Shown here: positions 30,283-39,139 of the stretch, piece by piece
How the letters are laid out: every line of letters starts with the position of its first letter
Numbering within the stretch: the first letter of the stretch is position 1
Source of the DNA: Pelodictyon luteolum
GTDB lineage: Bacteria > Bacteroidota > Chlorobiia > Chlorobiales > Chlorobiaceae
Assembly (NCBI RefSeq): GCF_001622165.1
Contig: NZ_LVWG01000031.1
Coordinates: 23,781-87,780, forward strand
Reading direction: 5' to 3'
Length of the DNA: 64,000 nt
Program-made: the position numbers and the translations under genes
The notes under the pieces: model-generated
The model's database searches: none
What the model was told of the DNA's origin: nothing
Seen by the model: only the letters and a program-made list of their open reading frames with translations

Positions 30283-30325
30283 TACTCCCGAAAGTGCCGC
30301 GTATTTCCAGGCGCTTCCGGGAGTA
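30283..30325. repeat. Long hairpin in the 30164-30351 gap
   Basis: TACTCCCG-aaagtgc pairs with gcgcttCCGGGAGTA over about 14 bp with mismatches. There is no T-run on either strand, so it is a weak terminator candidate downstream of the DUF302 gene or simply a structured spacer. Confidence 0.45.
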
Positions 30326-30351
30326 TGATGGTTCATAGTTTCTGAGAGGCG

Positions 30352-30831
30352 TTACTCGGCAATGACCGGGGCAAGCATTTTTGCTTCGTCATCGGCAACG
30401 CTGCCTCCCATGACCTTGGCAATATTGCCTCCAAAGATCTTGGCCATGAGGCCCATGTTCATGCCGGTGATATAGATCTTGCCGCCCTCTCCTTCATAAA
30501 CACCCCAGGCGCAGGGCATGAGGGTAGAGACTTCAGGGTTGGTGGCGAGCACATCGTTGGCATACTGTGCATTGCAGAGTTCGACGATGCTGACCTGCTT
30601 GTCAAGCGTGATGCCCTGCTTGGCGATCGAGGCGGTCATGTCGCGTGTTGCGGGTGACTGCCAGTTGTTGGCTTCGATTGAGGATTTCAGCGCAGCGCAG
30701 GTTTCTTCCACGGTCGCGTAGCGGCTCTCATGGGTGGTGAGCATCAAGCCCGGCATCATGCGCATGGCAAGAAGCCCGGTGAGGATGATGCCTGCGATGA
30801 GTCCCGCAAAGAAGGTGACGGCTTTGTTCAT
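30352..30831 (-). CDS. DUF302 domain protein with N-terminal membrane anchor
   Basis: A 159-residue protein: an uncleaved-looking helix at about 5-25 (VTFFAGLIAGIILTGLLAM), then a periplasmic DUF302-like domain with YATVEETCAALKSSIEANNW and ending through PCAWGVYEGEGGKIYITGMN. DUF302 is a small alpha/beta domain of unknown biochemical role. The frame reaches 30969, but ATG 30831 (MNKAVTFF) starts at the anchor. The leader is A-rich. It lies between the symporter pair and a porin and is separated from the porin by a strong terminator. Confidence 0.75.
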   Translation of the reverse strand: MNKAVTFFAGLIAGIILTGLLAMRMMPGLMLTTHESRYATVEETCAALKSSIEANNWQSPATRDMTASIAKQGITLDKQVSIVELCNAQYANDVLATNPEVSTLMPCAWGVYEGEGGKIYITGMNMGLMAKIFGGNIAKVMGGSVADDEAKMLAPVIAE

Positions 30832-30955
30832 GTTTTTTTCGTTTTTGATTGTTCGAAGAGGATGCCGGCCGAAGTGCCGTGTTGCACAGTACATACATTT
30901 CAATGTACGGTGAAATCGCTTTTCAGGCAAATGCCCATAACCGGGCTGTAAATAG

Positions 30956-30983
30956 AAAGGGCCGCCCAAGGAGGCGGCCCTTT
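30956..30983 (-). terminator. Terminator after the porin gene
   Basis: AAAGGGCCGCC pairs with GGCGGCCCTTT around a 6-base loop, 25 bp past the porin stop. It can also act as a barrier before the DUF302 gene. Confidence 0.8.
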
Positions 30984-31008
30984 CCAGCTTCTGGCGTAGC
31001 GAGTAAGC

Positions 31009-32139
31009 TTAGAAGGTTACTGTTGCCCACAGCTCGGCACGGAGGGTGCTGGTGTCGCTGTCGGTGGTTGCGGTTTCCGTTGACTTGGTCAGCCAGCGGA
31101 GGGTTGGCTGGAGGCTGAAGGTGCCTGCTGCTGACTCGTAGACGCTGTACTTGTACTGTGCCCACACGAAGGTGTTCGAGTAGTCGGTGTTGGTCTTGTT
31201 GTCCGCTGCAGGGTTGTAGTCGACCCATGCCATGAACGGTCCGACCTCGCCCTTCAGGCGGTACACGGCTGCATGGTAGTCTGCGCCGTTGTCTTCGCAG
31301 AAGGTGTAGAACGCGCTGCAGGAGAGTTTGGCGTCGCCGACCGGCATGGATGCGTTGGCGCCGAAGGTCCAGGGCGTGACGTCTTTTGCAAAGGTGACGT
31401 CGGTGGTCGGGTCAGCATGTCCGGTAACTGCTGCGGTAACGAACGCAGCGCCAACGAGGGTCTGGTTCCAGATGTCGGTGTTGCCGATCACGGTGACCAT
31501 CTGCGGCTCGATGGTGACGTCGCCGATGTTCATCTTGTAGGAGAGGTGCACGCCGTAGCCGTCGTTGAAGAGGCCGTCGGAATTCACGCTGTTGTTGATG
31601 AGGGTTATCGGCGCTTCGTTGTCGAGCACGAGAACGGTAGCGTTCAGGTCGCCGTCACCGAGCTTGGTGCCGTAGTTGACGCCGTAGCCGCGGTCGAAGT
31701 TGATGTTGAAGACCGGGGAATCCAGGGCCTGCATCGGGTAGAGCGAGAGGTCGAGGATCGGGTTGTTGAAGCTGTTCAGCGGCATGCGGCCCATCATGTA
31801 GTGGCTGTCCTGCATCATGCGGCCGAAGTAGAAGTTCGAGATGTCGACGGTGATGGCCTCATGGTTACCGTAGCCTACGGTCTGCCAGCCGCCGGCGATG
31901 TTGCCTTCCTCGTTCATCAGCATGGTCTTGAAGAAGTAGCCGCTACCGAGATCGGCTGCGCCCTTCAGGCGAATCCTGTACTGCCATTTGACATCGTCAG
32001 CCGTGGTCCCGGTATCGCTGTCGTTGAATTCGCTCCTTACCCTGACGCTGGCGTCTCCACCGAATTTCAGCTCGGCAGAAGCAGGTGATGCGTATGACAG
32101 TACTGCAAGCATTGCAGCAAGCGATAGCATTTTTTTCAT
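31009..32139 (-). CDS. Outer-membrane porin-like beta-barrel protein
   Basis: A 376-residue secreted protein. The signal peptide MKKMLSLAAMLAVLSYASPA ends near SASAE (cut after about residue 22). The mature part shows alternating aromatic/hydrophobic strands and ends in ELWATVTF, with a terminal Phe as in BAM substrates. The N-terminal LKFGGDASVRVRSEF opens the barrel. No specific porin family could be named. It is a monocistronic unit with its own terminator and a CA-repeat leader before the ATG. Confidence 0.8.
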   Translation of the reverse strand: MKKMLSLAAMLAVLSYASPASAELKFGGDASVRVRSEFNDSDTGTTADDVKWQYRIRLKGAADLGSGYFFKTMLMNEEGNIAGGWQTVGYGNHEAITVDISNFYFGRMMQDSHYMMGRMPLNSFNNPILDLSLYPMQALDSPVFNINFDRGYGVNYGTKLGDGDLNATVLVLDNEAPITLINNSVNSDGLFNDGYGVHLSYKMNIGDVTIEPQMVTVIGNTDIWNQTLVGAAFVTAAVTGHADPTTDVTFAKDVTPWTFGANASMPVGDAKLSCSAFYTFCEDNGADYHAAVYRLKGEVGPFMAWVDYNPAADNKTNTDYSNTFVWAQYKYSVYESAAGTFSLQPTLRWLTKSTETATTDSDTSTLRAELWATVTF

Positions 32140-32354
32140 GTGTTGTTCTCCGTTAGGTTGTGTGTGTGCGTTGCAGAGAAAAATGGTCCCGTGACCCTGA
32201 AAGTCAGCGGAACCGGATACAGAAAAGAACGTGTGTGCTTGTACTTAACCCTAAATGTAAGTATTTCAATAGGAAAGGAGCAAATTTATTTTTTGTCTTC
32301 TTTTTCCACTGTATTGCATTTAGAGTATATGACTATTATATAAAGGTTTGCGCC

Positions 32355-32897
32355 GTGGCGGCTGCACCAACTATTGACGGGGATATGAATATGGGAGATG
32401 TGACATTGCGCGTCAGCGCCCTCTGCATCCGGGACGGGCACGTCCTGCTTGTGGAGCATAAGAGTTTTTCTGCCGGAGACCCTTTTCTACCGGAGAGTTA
32501 CTGGATTCTGCCAGGCGGCGGGGTTGAACGAGGTGAGACGCTGGAAGATGCAGTTCGGCGTGAAATGATGGAGGAGACAGGGCTCAGCTGCAATGTTGGC
32601 GGGCTGATTTTCGTTAAGGAGCTGCTCTATCCCTACCCCGGTGTTGCGGGCCAGGGGGAGCGCCATCACTCGGTCTCTCTCGGCTTCCACTGTGAGGTGA
32701 CAGGGGGTGAAACCATTACCGGCAGGGATCCCGAATACCCCGATGACCAGCAGATGATCATGCGGGTTGACTGGCTGGCGGTTACGGACCTTCATCGCTA
32801 CGACCTCTATCCGCCGTTCCTTCCTGACTATTTACGCAAAGGCGCTAAGGAAGGGTTTTCTGGTGCCGTGCCCGAGTTTTTCGATTCACTGCTCTGA
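32355..32897 (+). CDS. NUDIX hydrolase
   Basis: About 180 residues with a complete Nudix box: GGGVERGETLEDAVRREMME followed by ETG, which fits GX5EX7REUXEEXGU. Such enzymes cleave nucleoside diphosphates linked to another moiety; the substrate is not evident. Start choice: AAAGG at 32342-32346 lies 8 bases before a GTG at 32355, while ATG 32385 and ATG 32391 lack a good site; 32355 is used with moderate trust. The open frame further up to 32160 is AT-rich non-coding sequence. A strong terminator follows. Confidence 0.83.
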   Translation: MAAAPTIDGDMNMGDVTLRVSALCIRDGHVLLVEHKSFSAGDPFLPESYWILPGGGVERGETLEDAVRREMMEETGLSCNVGGLIFVKELLYPYPGVAGQGERHHSVSLGFHCEVTGGETITGRDPEYPDDQQMIMRVDWLAVTDLHRYDLYPPFLPDYLRKGAKEGFSGAVPEFFDSLL

Positions 32898-32926
32898 GTC
32901 TTCCACCCTGTCCGCATTATACAATA

Positions 32927-32955
32927 CAAAAGCCCCTGCAGTTCAGGGGCTTTTG
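32927..32955. terminator. Terminator between the NUDIX gene and the pagL-like gene
   Basis: A perfect 12-bp stem (CAAAAGCCCCTG with CAGGGGCTTTTG) with a 5-base loop lies between two convergent genes. Confidence 0.85.
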
Positions 32956-32986
32956 CGTTATGGGTATGTTGGTCCGTGTTTCCGGT

Positions 32987-33529
32987 TCAGAACAGATGGC
33001 CGAAGCGGATGCCGATGTTGTCGATGCCAGGATTGGGATCGGCAGTGTTGGCGTTCGAAATATGGTCCATCATGAGTGACACCCTGTTGCAGTCGGTGAG
33101 GTTGTATCCTACCTCGAGTGCGAGCCGGAGGAGAACGGCGCTTCCGAGATCCTTGCCGGATTCGTTGTTTGCCGAGAGTCCGACTCCCGCATCAAAAAAG
33201 ACACCGTTCTTCCACTGGTACTCCCAGAGGCCGCCGCCGTAGATGTGGCTGGTGTCACCGGAGCTGTTCAGGGAAAGTCCTACATTCGGGCGTGCCGAAC
33301 CGCCCCAGAACTCCCACTCGGGTGTGAAAATGAGCTCTGCGTTGAAATCCACTCCCTGTTCGGAGGGAACAGCGCCCCAGAGGTTGATGTCGGTGTCGTG
33401 GGCGAGGATGCCCACCCGTGCTTCATGCAGCCAGTCGCTGGTTGCGGCCTCTGCCTGCAGGGGGAGCATGCATAGTGCTGTGATGAGTGCGAGGATTCCG
33501 GCCTTGAAGGGTGTGTGTGTCGTTTTCAT
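32987..33529 (-). CDS. PagL/acyloxyacyl hydrolase-like outer-membrane lipid A deacylase
   Basis: A 180-residue secreted beta-barrel. A signal peptide MKTTHTPFKAGILALITALC runs to QAEA (cut near 29). The C-terminal text MDHISNANTADPNPGIDNIG resembles the PagL active-site strand in which His and Ser of HxSN act with a downstream acidic residue, and the chain ends in FGHLF. PagL removes the 3-O acyl chain from lipid A. The frame is open to 33709, inside pyrB; ATG 33529 matches the signal peptide and lies 40 bp after the pyrB stop. Activity is inferred from the motif. Confidence 0.78.
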   Translation of the reverse strand: MKTTHTPFKAGILALITALCMLPLQAEAATSDWLHEARVGILAHDTDINLWGAVPSEQGVDFNAELIFTPEWEFWGGSARPNVGLSLNSSGDTSHIYGGGLWEYQWKNGVFFDAGVGLSANNESGKDLGSAVLLRLALEVGYNLTDCNRVSLMMDHISNANTADPNPGIDNIGIRFGHLF

Positions 33530-33569
33530 GGCGTTGAGGGTTGAATGTTGTGTGTGTGTGTGGGTACTG

Positions 33570-34511
33570 CTAAGGTGTATCGGCAAGCAGGGTCTGGAGT
33601 ACCGCCATACGGACGGCAACGCCGTTGGTGACCTGTTCGAGCAACATGCTTTTCGAGTATCCGGGTGGCTGGATGCGGTCTGCCACGCGGTTAGAGATTT
33701 CGATTTCACGGTTTATCGGTCCTGGATGCAGCACCAGAAGGTGCCGGGCAGTCCGCTCAAGCCGTTCATCGGTAAGCCCGTAGTGGACGGAGTACTCCTG
33801 AAGAGAGGGGAGGTAGCCGCCGGTCGCGCGTTCGAGCTGAAGGCGGAGCACCAGGGCGGCATCAGCCCAGCCAAGGGCCCGGTCAAGGTCGGTGAAAAGG
33901 CTGACGCCGAGTTTTTCCGAGTCTGGCGGAAGAAGGGTCACCGGGCTGCAGAGGCCGACTTCGGCACCCATCGTGAGCAGTCCGTGAATGTTTGAACGGG
34001 CCACCCGGCTGTGGAGCACGTCGCCGATGATGGCTACTTTGATGCCCTGGAGCTTTCCGAAGTGTTCGCGCAGGGTGAACATGTCGAGCAGGGCCTGGGT
34101 CGGGTGTTCGTTCGAGCCGTCACCGGCGTTTATGACAGGTTTTTGTGTGATGGCGCTGATGAACTCAGCGCTTCCCGAAGCACTGTGGCGCAGAACGAAG
34201 GCGTCGACCTGCATGGCTTCCAGGTTCTTGATTGTATCGCTGAGGGTTTCTCCCTTGGTGACGCTGCTCGTTGAGGCGCTGAAACCAAGCGTGGAGGCTC
34301 CGAGGTTCCTTGCCGCAAGTTCGAACGAGAAGCGGGTTCTGGTGGAGTTTTCAAAAAACACCAGCGCGATCCGTCTGCCCTGAAGAGAGGGGCTGAAAGA
34401 CGGGGCGGGTGCTGTGAGCTCCTTCTTGAAGCCTTCAGTTTTGTCGAGCAGTTCGCTGAGGGTGCCGGCGGACATGCCGCATAGTCCCGTAAGGTGCTGC
34501 AGTGCTGCCAT
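33570..34511 (-). CDS. pyrB: Aspartate carbamoyltransferase catalytic subunit
   Basis: A 313-residue PyrB. The carbamoyl-phosphate motif ENSTRTRFSFE lies at 54-64, followed by FVLRHSASGS, DGSNEHPTQALLDMFT near 135 and VLHPGPINREIEI near 265. It forms carbamoyl-aspartate in pyrimidine synthesis. No regulatory pyrI is adjacent. It reads into the pagL-like gene across a 40-bp gap containing a (CA)n run. Confidence 0.95.
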   Translation of the reverse strand: MAALQHLTGLCGMSAGTLSELLDKTEGFKKELTAPAPSFSPSLQGRRIALVFFENSTRTRFSFELAARNLGASTLGFSASTSSVTKGETLSDTIKNLEAMQVDAFVLRHSASGSAEFISAITQKPVINAGDGSNEHPTQALLDMFTLREHFGKLQGIKVAIIGDVLHSRVARSNIHGLLTMGAEVGLCSPVTLLPPDSEKLGVSLFTDLDRALGWADAALVLRLQLERATGGYLPSLQEYSVHYGLTDERLERTARHLLVLHPGPINREIEISNRVADRIQPPGYSKSMLLEQVTNGVAVRMAVLQTLLADTP

Positions 34512-34637
34512 GGGAGAGTTCTTGTTGTAAATGCGAGAGTTCTGTTAAATGTATGAAATTTTTGTTGTTCCGAAACTACTGCAGCAAGTGTAATACTGTG
34601 GGCGTTTCGCCTGCGTCGACGCCAGTGTCGGAAGCTC

Positions 34638-36599
34638 TTACCCGCCGGCTTTCTCCCAGTCGGAGAACATCTGCTCGAGCTCGGCCGAAAGTGCGTGGTA
34701 GCGTTCAAGGGTCGCTGCGGTTTCAGCCTGGCTTTTCATGTAGAAATCCTCGTTTGCCATGAGGGTCTCCATCCGCTCCTTTTCCTGCTCAAGGCGGTTG
34801 ATCTCCTTTTCGATGGCTTCGATCTTTTTCCTGTCTTTTTTTGCCGCGGGTTTTGCTGCAGGGGCTTGGGTTCCGGTTTTCGCAGGTTTTTCAGCCGCTG
34901 CTTTTGCCTTCATTGCCGCAGCCTCCCGGGCCTTTTCCTCTTCCAGGTTCTTTTCAGCCTTTTCAAGGTACTCCGCATAGGTGCCGAGGTAGAGCTGGAT
35001 GGAGCCGTTTTTGAGCTCGACCACCTTGTTGACGAGGCTGTCGAGGAAGTAGCGGTCGTGGCTGACGAGGAGAAGGGTCCCGTCATAGTTTTCCAGCGAG
35101 TCGATCAGCATCTCTTTCGAGCGCATGTCGAGGTGGTTGGTCGGTTCATCCATCACGAGGAGGTTTGAGGCCTGCAGAAGGATCCTTGCAAGTGCCACCC
35201 TGGACTTTTCACCACCGGAGAGCACCTTGATTTTTTTTTCAATCGCATCACCGCTGAAAAGAAAGCAGCCGAGGATGTCGCGCACTTTTTTCTGCGCTTC
35301 GGCTGTCGGCGCGGCATCAAGCATCTCGGTATAGATGCTTTTTTCCGGGGCAAGGGTTTCGGTCTGGTGCTGGGCGAAATAGTTCATCGACACGTTATGG
35401 CCGACCGAGAGTTTACCTTCGAAATCGATCTCCTGGGCCAGAATCCGGCAGAAGGTCGTTTTTCCAGCGCCGTTTGAGCCGACGATGGCGATGCGGTCTC
35501 CTCGCATAATCTCCAAATCGATTCCCCGCAGCACCTCCTTTGTGGTGCCGTCCGGCAACGGGTAGCTTTTTCCGACCCCGTCAAGGCGCATCACCTCGCG
35601 TCCTGATGGCTGGGCCTTGGGGAAGCGGAATGAAATCCGCGACAGGTCCTCCTCGGGGCACTCGATCTCTTTTTCGAGCTTTTCCATCTGGCGCAGCCGG
35701 CTCTGTGCCTGCCGTGCCTTGGTCGCCTTGGCGCGGAACCGGTTTACGAACGACTGCAGTTCGGCAATCTTTTTCTTGTCGTTTTCGTACTTGCCCATGA
35801 GGAGCTCGAAGCGCTCCGCTTTTTCGGTTTCGTAGCGCGAGTAGTTGCCCTTGTATTCGTCGATTCGCTGGAAGGCGATCTCCAGCGTCTTGGTGGTCAG
35901 CTTGTCGAGGAAGAAACGGTCGTGCGAGACGATCATGTAGCTGTGCTCGTAGTTCAGGAGGTAGTTCTCCAGCCATCGGAGCGAATCGATGTCGAGGTGG
36001 TTGGTCGGTTCGTCAAGCAGGAGCAGGGTGGGGTTCTGCAGGAGCAGTTTGGCGATGTGCAGGCGCATCTGCCATCCGCCCGAGAACGACTTCACCTTCT
36101 TGTGGAAGTCGATTTCACTGAACCCGAGACCCGCAAGCACCTTTTCAGCGTCCGACTGCATCGTATAGCCTCCGAGGTGCTCGAACTCATGCATGGCATC
36201 GGAGTATCGCTCGATAAGGTCGTGGTAGCTGGCGCTTTCATAGTCCTGTTCGGGCAGTGCGAGCTCGTGTTCCATCGTTGTGATTTTCCCTGAGAGCTCG
36301 TAGAGGCGGGCGTTTGCCTGCAGCGCGTACTGCAGGGCTGTTTTTTCCAGATCGTCAGCAAACGAAATCTCCTGCGGCAGGTAGCCGATGGTTGTTTCGG
36401 CGGATTTGATGAACTGGCCGTTGCTGATGAGGCCCGAGTCCGCGGCCGTGGTGCCGCTGATGAGCTTGAGCAGGGTTGACTTGCCGGTCCCGTTCAGCCC
36501 GACGAGCCCCACGCGGTCTTTGTCGCCGACGCGGAACGATGTTTCCGAAAGCAGCTCCTTGGTGCCGACGCTGAGGGAGAGATTGCGTGCTTCAAACAT
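34638..36599 (-). CDS. ABC-F family ATP-binding protein
   Basis: A 653-residue soluble protein with two ABC ATPase domains and no membrane helices. The first has Walker [10 protein letters not shown] (34-42) and [16 protein letters not shown]; the second has [25 protein letters not shown] and [13 protein letters not shown]. Between them lies the P-site tRNA interaction motif region with [17 protein letters not shown]. The C-terminal ~100 residues are a Lys/Ala-rich linker (about 555-590) and a coiled coil, as in Uup. ABC-F proteins act on stalled ribosomes or in antibiotic protection. The subtype is not certain; Uup/YdiF is the closest look. Confidence 0.9.
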   Translation of the reverse strand: MFEARNLSLSVGTKELLSETSFRVGDKDRVGLVGLNGTGKSTLLKLISGTTAADSGLISNGQFIKSAETTIGYLPQEISFADDLEKTALQYALQANARLYELSGKITTMEHELALPEQDYESASYHDLIERYSDAMHEFEHLGGYTMQSDAEKVLAGLGFSEIDFHKKVKSFSGGWQMRLHIAKLLLQNPTLLLLDEPTNHLDIDSLRWLENYLLNYEHSYMIVSHDRFFLDKLTTKTLEIAFQRIDEYKGNYSRYETEKAERFELLMGKYENDKKKIAELQSFVNRFRAKATKARQAQSRLRQMEKLEKEIECPEEDLSRISFRFPKAQPSGREVMRLDGVGKSYPLPDGTTKEVLRGIDLEIMRGDRIAIVGSNGAGKTTFCRILAQEIDFEGKLSVGHNVSMNYFAQHQTETLAPEKSIYTEMLDAAPTAEAQKKVRDILGCFLFSGDAIEKKIKVLSGGEKSRVALARILLQASNLLVMDEPTNHLDMRSKEMLIDSLENYDGTLLLVSHDRYFLDSLVNKVVELKNGSIQLYLGTYAEYLEKAEKNLEEEKAREAAAMKAKAAAEKPAKTGTQAPAAKPAAKKDRKKIEAIEKEINRLEQEKERMETLMANEDFYMKSQAETAATLERYHALSAELEQMFSDWEKAGG

Positions 36600-36903
36600 G
36601 GTCGATTTGCCCTTTGGTCATAGTCAATGGTTGTGTTCTGGCTCTGAAGGTACTGATTTTTTCAATGAAACCCCCCCTCCTCCCCACCTGAAAACTCAAT
36701 TCACTTTCCATAGCGAGAGGGGGGCATGCGTTCCGACAGTAGGCGCTTTGGGCTTAATGATTTAACGCAATTATTGCATTGGAGGGCCCGGGATTTTTGT
36801 TTATTAGAACCTTCCGGCCTTTATGCTGGAGTGCACAGGTTTTTTGCGTATCTCTCGTCCAACCATCATTCGTCGGTATTTCAACGCTCCGTTCTCCCTA
36901 TCT
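36600..36903. other. Divergent intergenic region, ABC-F gene / tolC
   Basis: No gene is supported. CCCCCCTC near 36664-36672 can pair with GAGGGGGG near 36716-36724. The plus-strand side holds an AT-rich run (about 36757-36780) likely to include the tolC promoter. An open frame across 36726-37025 is a shadow of tolC. Confidence 0.5.
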
Positions 36904-38184
36904 ATGAAACGTGCAATCGTTTTTTCCGTTCTTCTCTTTATGGTTCTTCTTCCCGCTATGCTCAATGCGGAAGAAACGGTGAGCTGGAGCGAGTGCGTGA
37001 GGGAGGCGCGGGCGAGCCATCCTGATCTTGCCTCTTCCAGGGCCCTTCTCCGGCAGGCCGAGGCGGATCGCTCCCTTGCGGGTTCGACACTTTTCCCCTC
37101 CCTTGGTGTGACGGGCTCCTATCTAACAGGAGGGACTGTCGGCAGCGGGGCATCCGGGGCGCCGTCCCTTTTTTCTTATTCCATGACAGCCCGCCAGCTT
37201 CTTTATGACGGACGGAAGAGTGCAAAACTCCGTGACGCTTCGGCCGAGTCGGTGAAAGCGCGGGAGAGCTCCCTTGCTGGCGTTTCTGCAGACGTCCGGT
37301 TTGTGCTCCGAAGTGCATTCACCGAGCTGTTGAAGGCTCAGGAAATGGTGGCTCTGTCATCGGACATCGCACTCCGCCGCAAAAACAACGCCCGTCTCAT
37401 CGCTCTTCGTTACCGTGCGGGAAGGGAGCATATCGGTTCGCTCCGGCGGGCCGAGGCGGACCTTGCCGCAGCCGAGTTCGAGGTCGCCCAGGCCTCACGC
37501 GGACTGGTTCTTGCCCGCTCCGTGCTTTCCTCCGCGCTCGGCCGCAGGGAGCGCAGTCCTCTCAGGGTAGAAGGATCGTTCACTGCCCGAGTGCCGGGGG
37601 TTGCGACTGCACCCGATTTTCAGGCGATTGCCCGTAGGAATCCCCTTGTTGTAGAGCTTGATGCCGTACGCAACGCTGCTGGCTACAGTCTTGCTGCTGC
37701 CGAAAGCGCGTTCTCGCCCGAGCTGTACCTGCGTTCATCTGCAGGCAGAAGTGATATCAGTGACTGGCCTCCGGAAAACGTTTCGTTGCAGGCGGGCGTG
37801 GAGCTCGTTGTGCCGATATACGAGGGTGGGGCTGGACGGGCGAGGGTTGCCGGGGCCCGGGCCGAACTTACCGGGAAGGAGGCCGCTGTGGAGAGTGGCC
37901 TGCTTCAGGTGCTGGATATGCTTGAGGCTCGATGGAAGCAGTTTGTCGATGCCCGGGAGCGCCTCACGGTGCAGAAAAAATATCTCGATGCGGCCGTCGA
38001 ACGCTCCTCGATTGCCGATGCGCAGTACTCGAACGGGCTCATCTCGTTCGACGACTGGGTAATCATCGAAGACAATCTTGTCAGTTCGAAAAAGGATTTT
38101 CTCAATGCCGGCGGCGATCTATGGATTGCTGAGGCTCAATGGATACAGGCTAAAGGAGGAGGACTTGATGAAGTTATGGATTAA
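36904..38184 (+). CDS. TolC-family outer-membrane efflux protein
   Basis: A 426-residue protein with signal peptide MKRAIVFSVLLFMVLLPAML and two OEP repeats rich in long Ala/Leu/Arg helices (SWSECVREARASHPDLASSR, then SYSMTARQLLYDGRKSAKLR, and FDDWVIIEDNLVSSKKDFLN). TolC trimers form the exit duct of efflux pumps. The longer frame to 36823 lacks a signal sequence, so ATG 36904 was chosen. It overlaps the adaptor gene by 17 bp and leads a tolC-macA-macB operon. Confidence 0.87.
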   Translation: MKRAIVFSVLLFMVLLPAMLNAEETVSWSECVREARASHPDLASSRALLRQAEADRSLAGSTLFPSLGVTGSYLTGGTVGSGASGAPSLFSYSMTARQLLYDGRKSAKLRDASAESVKARESSLAGVSADVRFVLRSAFTELLKAQEMVALSSDIALRRKNNARLIALRYRAGREHIGSLRRAEADLAAAEFEVAQASRGLVLARSVLSSALGRRERSPLRVEGSFTARVPGVATAPDFQAIARRNPLVVELDAVRNAAGYSLAAAESAFSPELYLRSSAGRSDISDWPPENVSLQAGVELVVPIYEGGAGRARVAGARAELTGKEAAVESGLLQVLDMLEARWKQFVDARERLTVQKKYLDAAVERSSIADAQYSNGLISFDDWVIIEDNLVSSKKDFLNAGGDLWIAEAQWIQAKGGGLDEVMD

Positions 38185-39139
38185 GGTACTCTTGGCTGTC
38201 GCCGTGCTCGGGCTTGTCTCGGGGGCGGTGCTGTTCTTCACCGCCGGTGGCGGGAGGGAGAGCGGCCAAAAGCATTCGGTTGTGCTGCCGGAGCGGGGGA
38301 GCATTGTGTTGAAGGTGTCGACCACCGGAGAGGTCGAGCCCCGGAACCGGCTTAAGATTCTGCCCTCTGTCGCGGGACGGGTGGAGGAGGTTCGGGTTGT
38401 GGAGGGGGCGATGGTGCGTAAAGGTCAGGTGCTCGCGCTCTTGAGCTCAAGCGAGCGGGCGGCCCTGCTCGATGCAGCGCGTCTTCAGGGAAGCGCCGAG
38501 CAGTCCTACTGGCAGTCGGTCTACCGTGCGACGGCCGTGCTTGCTCCGATCGACGGGCAGGTCATCGTGCGCAGCATCGAGCCCGGCCAGACCGTAACGT
38601 CCTCTGATTCGCTGTTCGTGCTTTCCGACCGGCTGATTCTCAAGGCTTATGTGGATGAAACTGATATTGGACGGGTGAGGGTGGGGCAGAAAGCGCTTAT
38701 CGGGCTTGATGCCTATCCCGAAATCCGCCTGAATGGGACGGTCAGTCATATCTATTATGAGTCGCATCTGCAGAACAATGTCAACATCTATTATGTGGAC
38801 GTAATCCCTGAAACTGTTCCCGATGTCTTCCGTTCCGGCATGAGCGCCAACATCGACATCATCGTCCGTGAAAAGACGGACGCCCTTCTGGTTCCCCTCG
38901 CAGCGTTCTCAACCCGTAAGGGCAGAACAACGGTGCAGCTTGAGGGGGAAAAAGGCGGACCGGGCCGCCTGCAGGCGGTGAAGATCGGCCTGACGGACGA
39001 TGGGCGGGCCGAGATTCTGGAAGGGCTTACCGACAGTTCGAGGATCCTGCTTCCCGATACCACGTTTGTTCTCCCGGAAAACAACGGTGGTTCCAACCCG
39101 TTCATGCCGAAGCGGAAGAAAAAAGATAAAAAGCCATGA
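38168..39139 (+). CDS. MacA-like periplasmic adaptor with a very short hairpin region
   Basis: A 323-residue membrane-fusion protein. One N-terminal helix (about 5-25) is followed by the first lipoyl half ([20 protein letters not shown], about 75-95), then only about 30 residues before the second lipoyl half ([19 protein letters not shown]). The barrel and MP domains follow. MacA proteins usually carry a long coiled-coil hairpin between the halves that docks on TolC; here it is almost absent. AAAGGAGGA at 38154-38162 sets the ATG at 38168. The gene is coupled to tolC (17-bp overlap) and to macB (4-bp overlap). Confidence 0.86.
   Translation: MKLWIKVLLAVAVLGLVSGAVLFFTAGGGRESGQKHSVVLPERGSIVLKVSTTGEVEPRNRLKILPSVAGRVEEVRVVEGAMVRKGQVLALLSSSERAALLDAARLQGSAEQSYWQSVYRATAVLAPIDGQVIVRSIEPGQTVTSSDSLFVLSDRLILKAYVDETDIGRVRVGQKALIGLDAYPEIRLNGTVSHIYYESHLQNNVNIYYVDVIPETVPDVFRSGMSANIDIIVREKTDALLVPLAAFSTRKGRTTVQLEGEKGGPGRLQAVKIGLTDDGRAEILEGLTDSSRILLPDTTFVLPENNGGSNPFMPKRKKKDKKP

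Noticed and set aside
33505..33562. GT repeats upstream of the pagL-like gene as a phase-variation tract
   Set aside because: The runs are short and interrupted, lie in the leader instead of the coding frame, and similar runs precede many genes.
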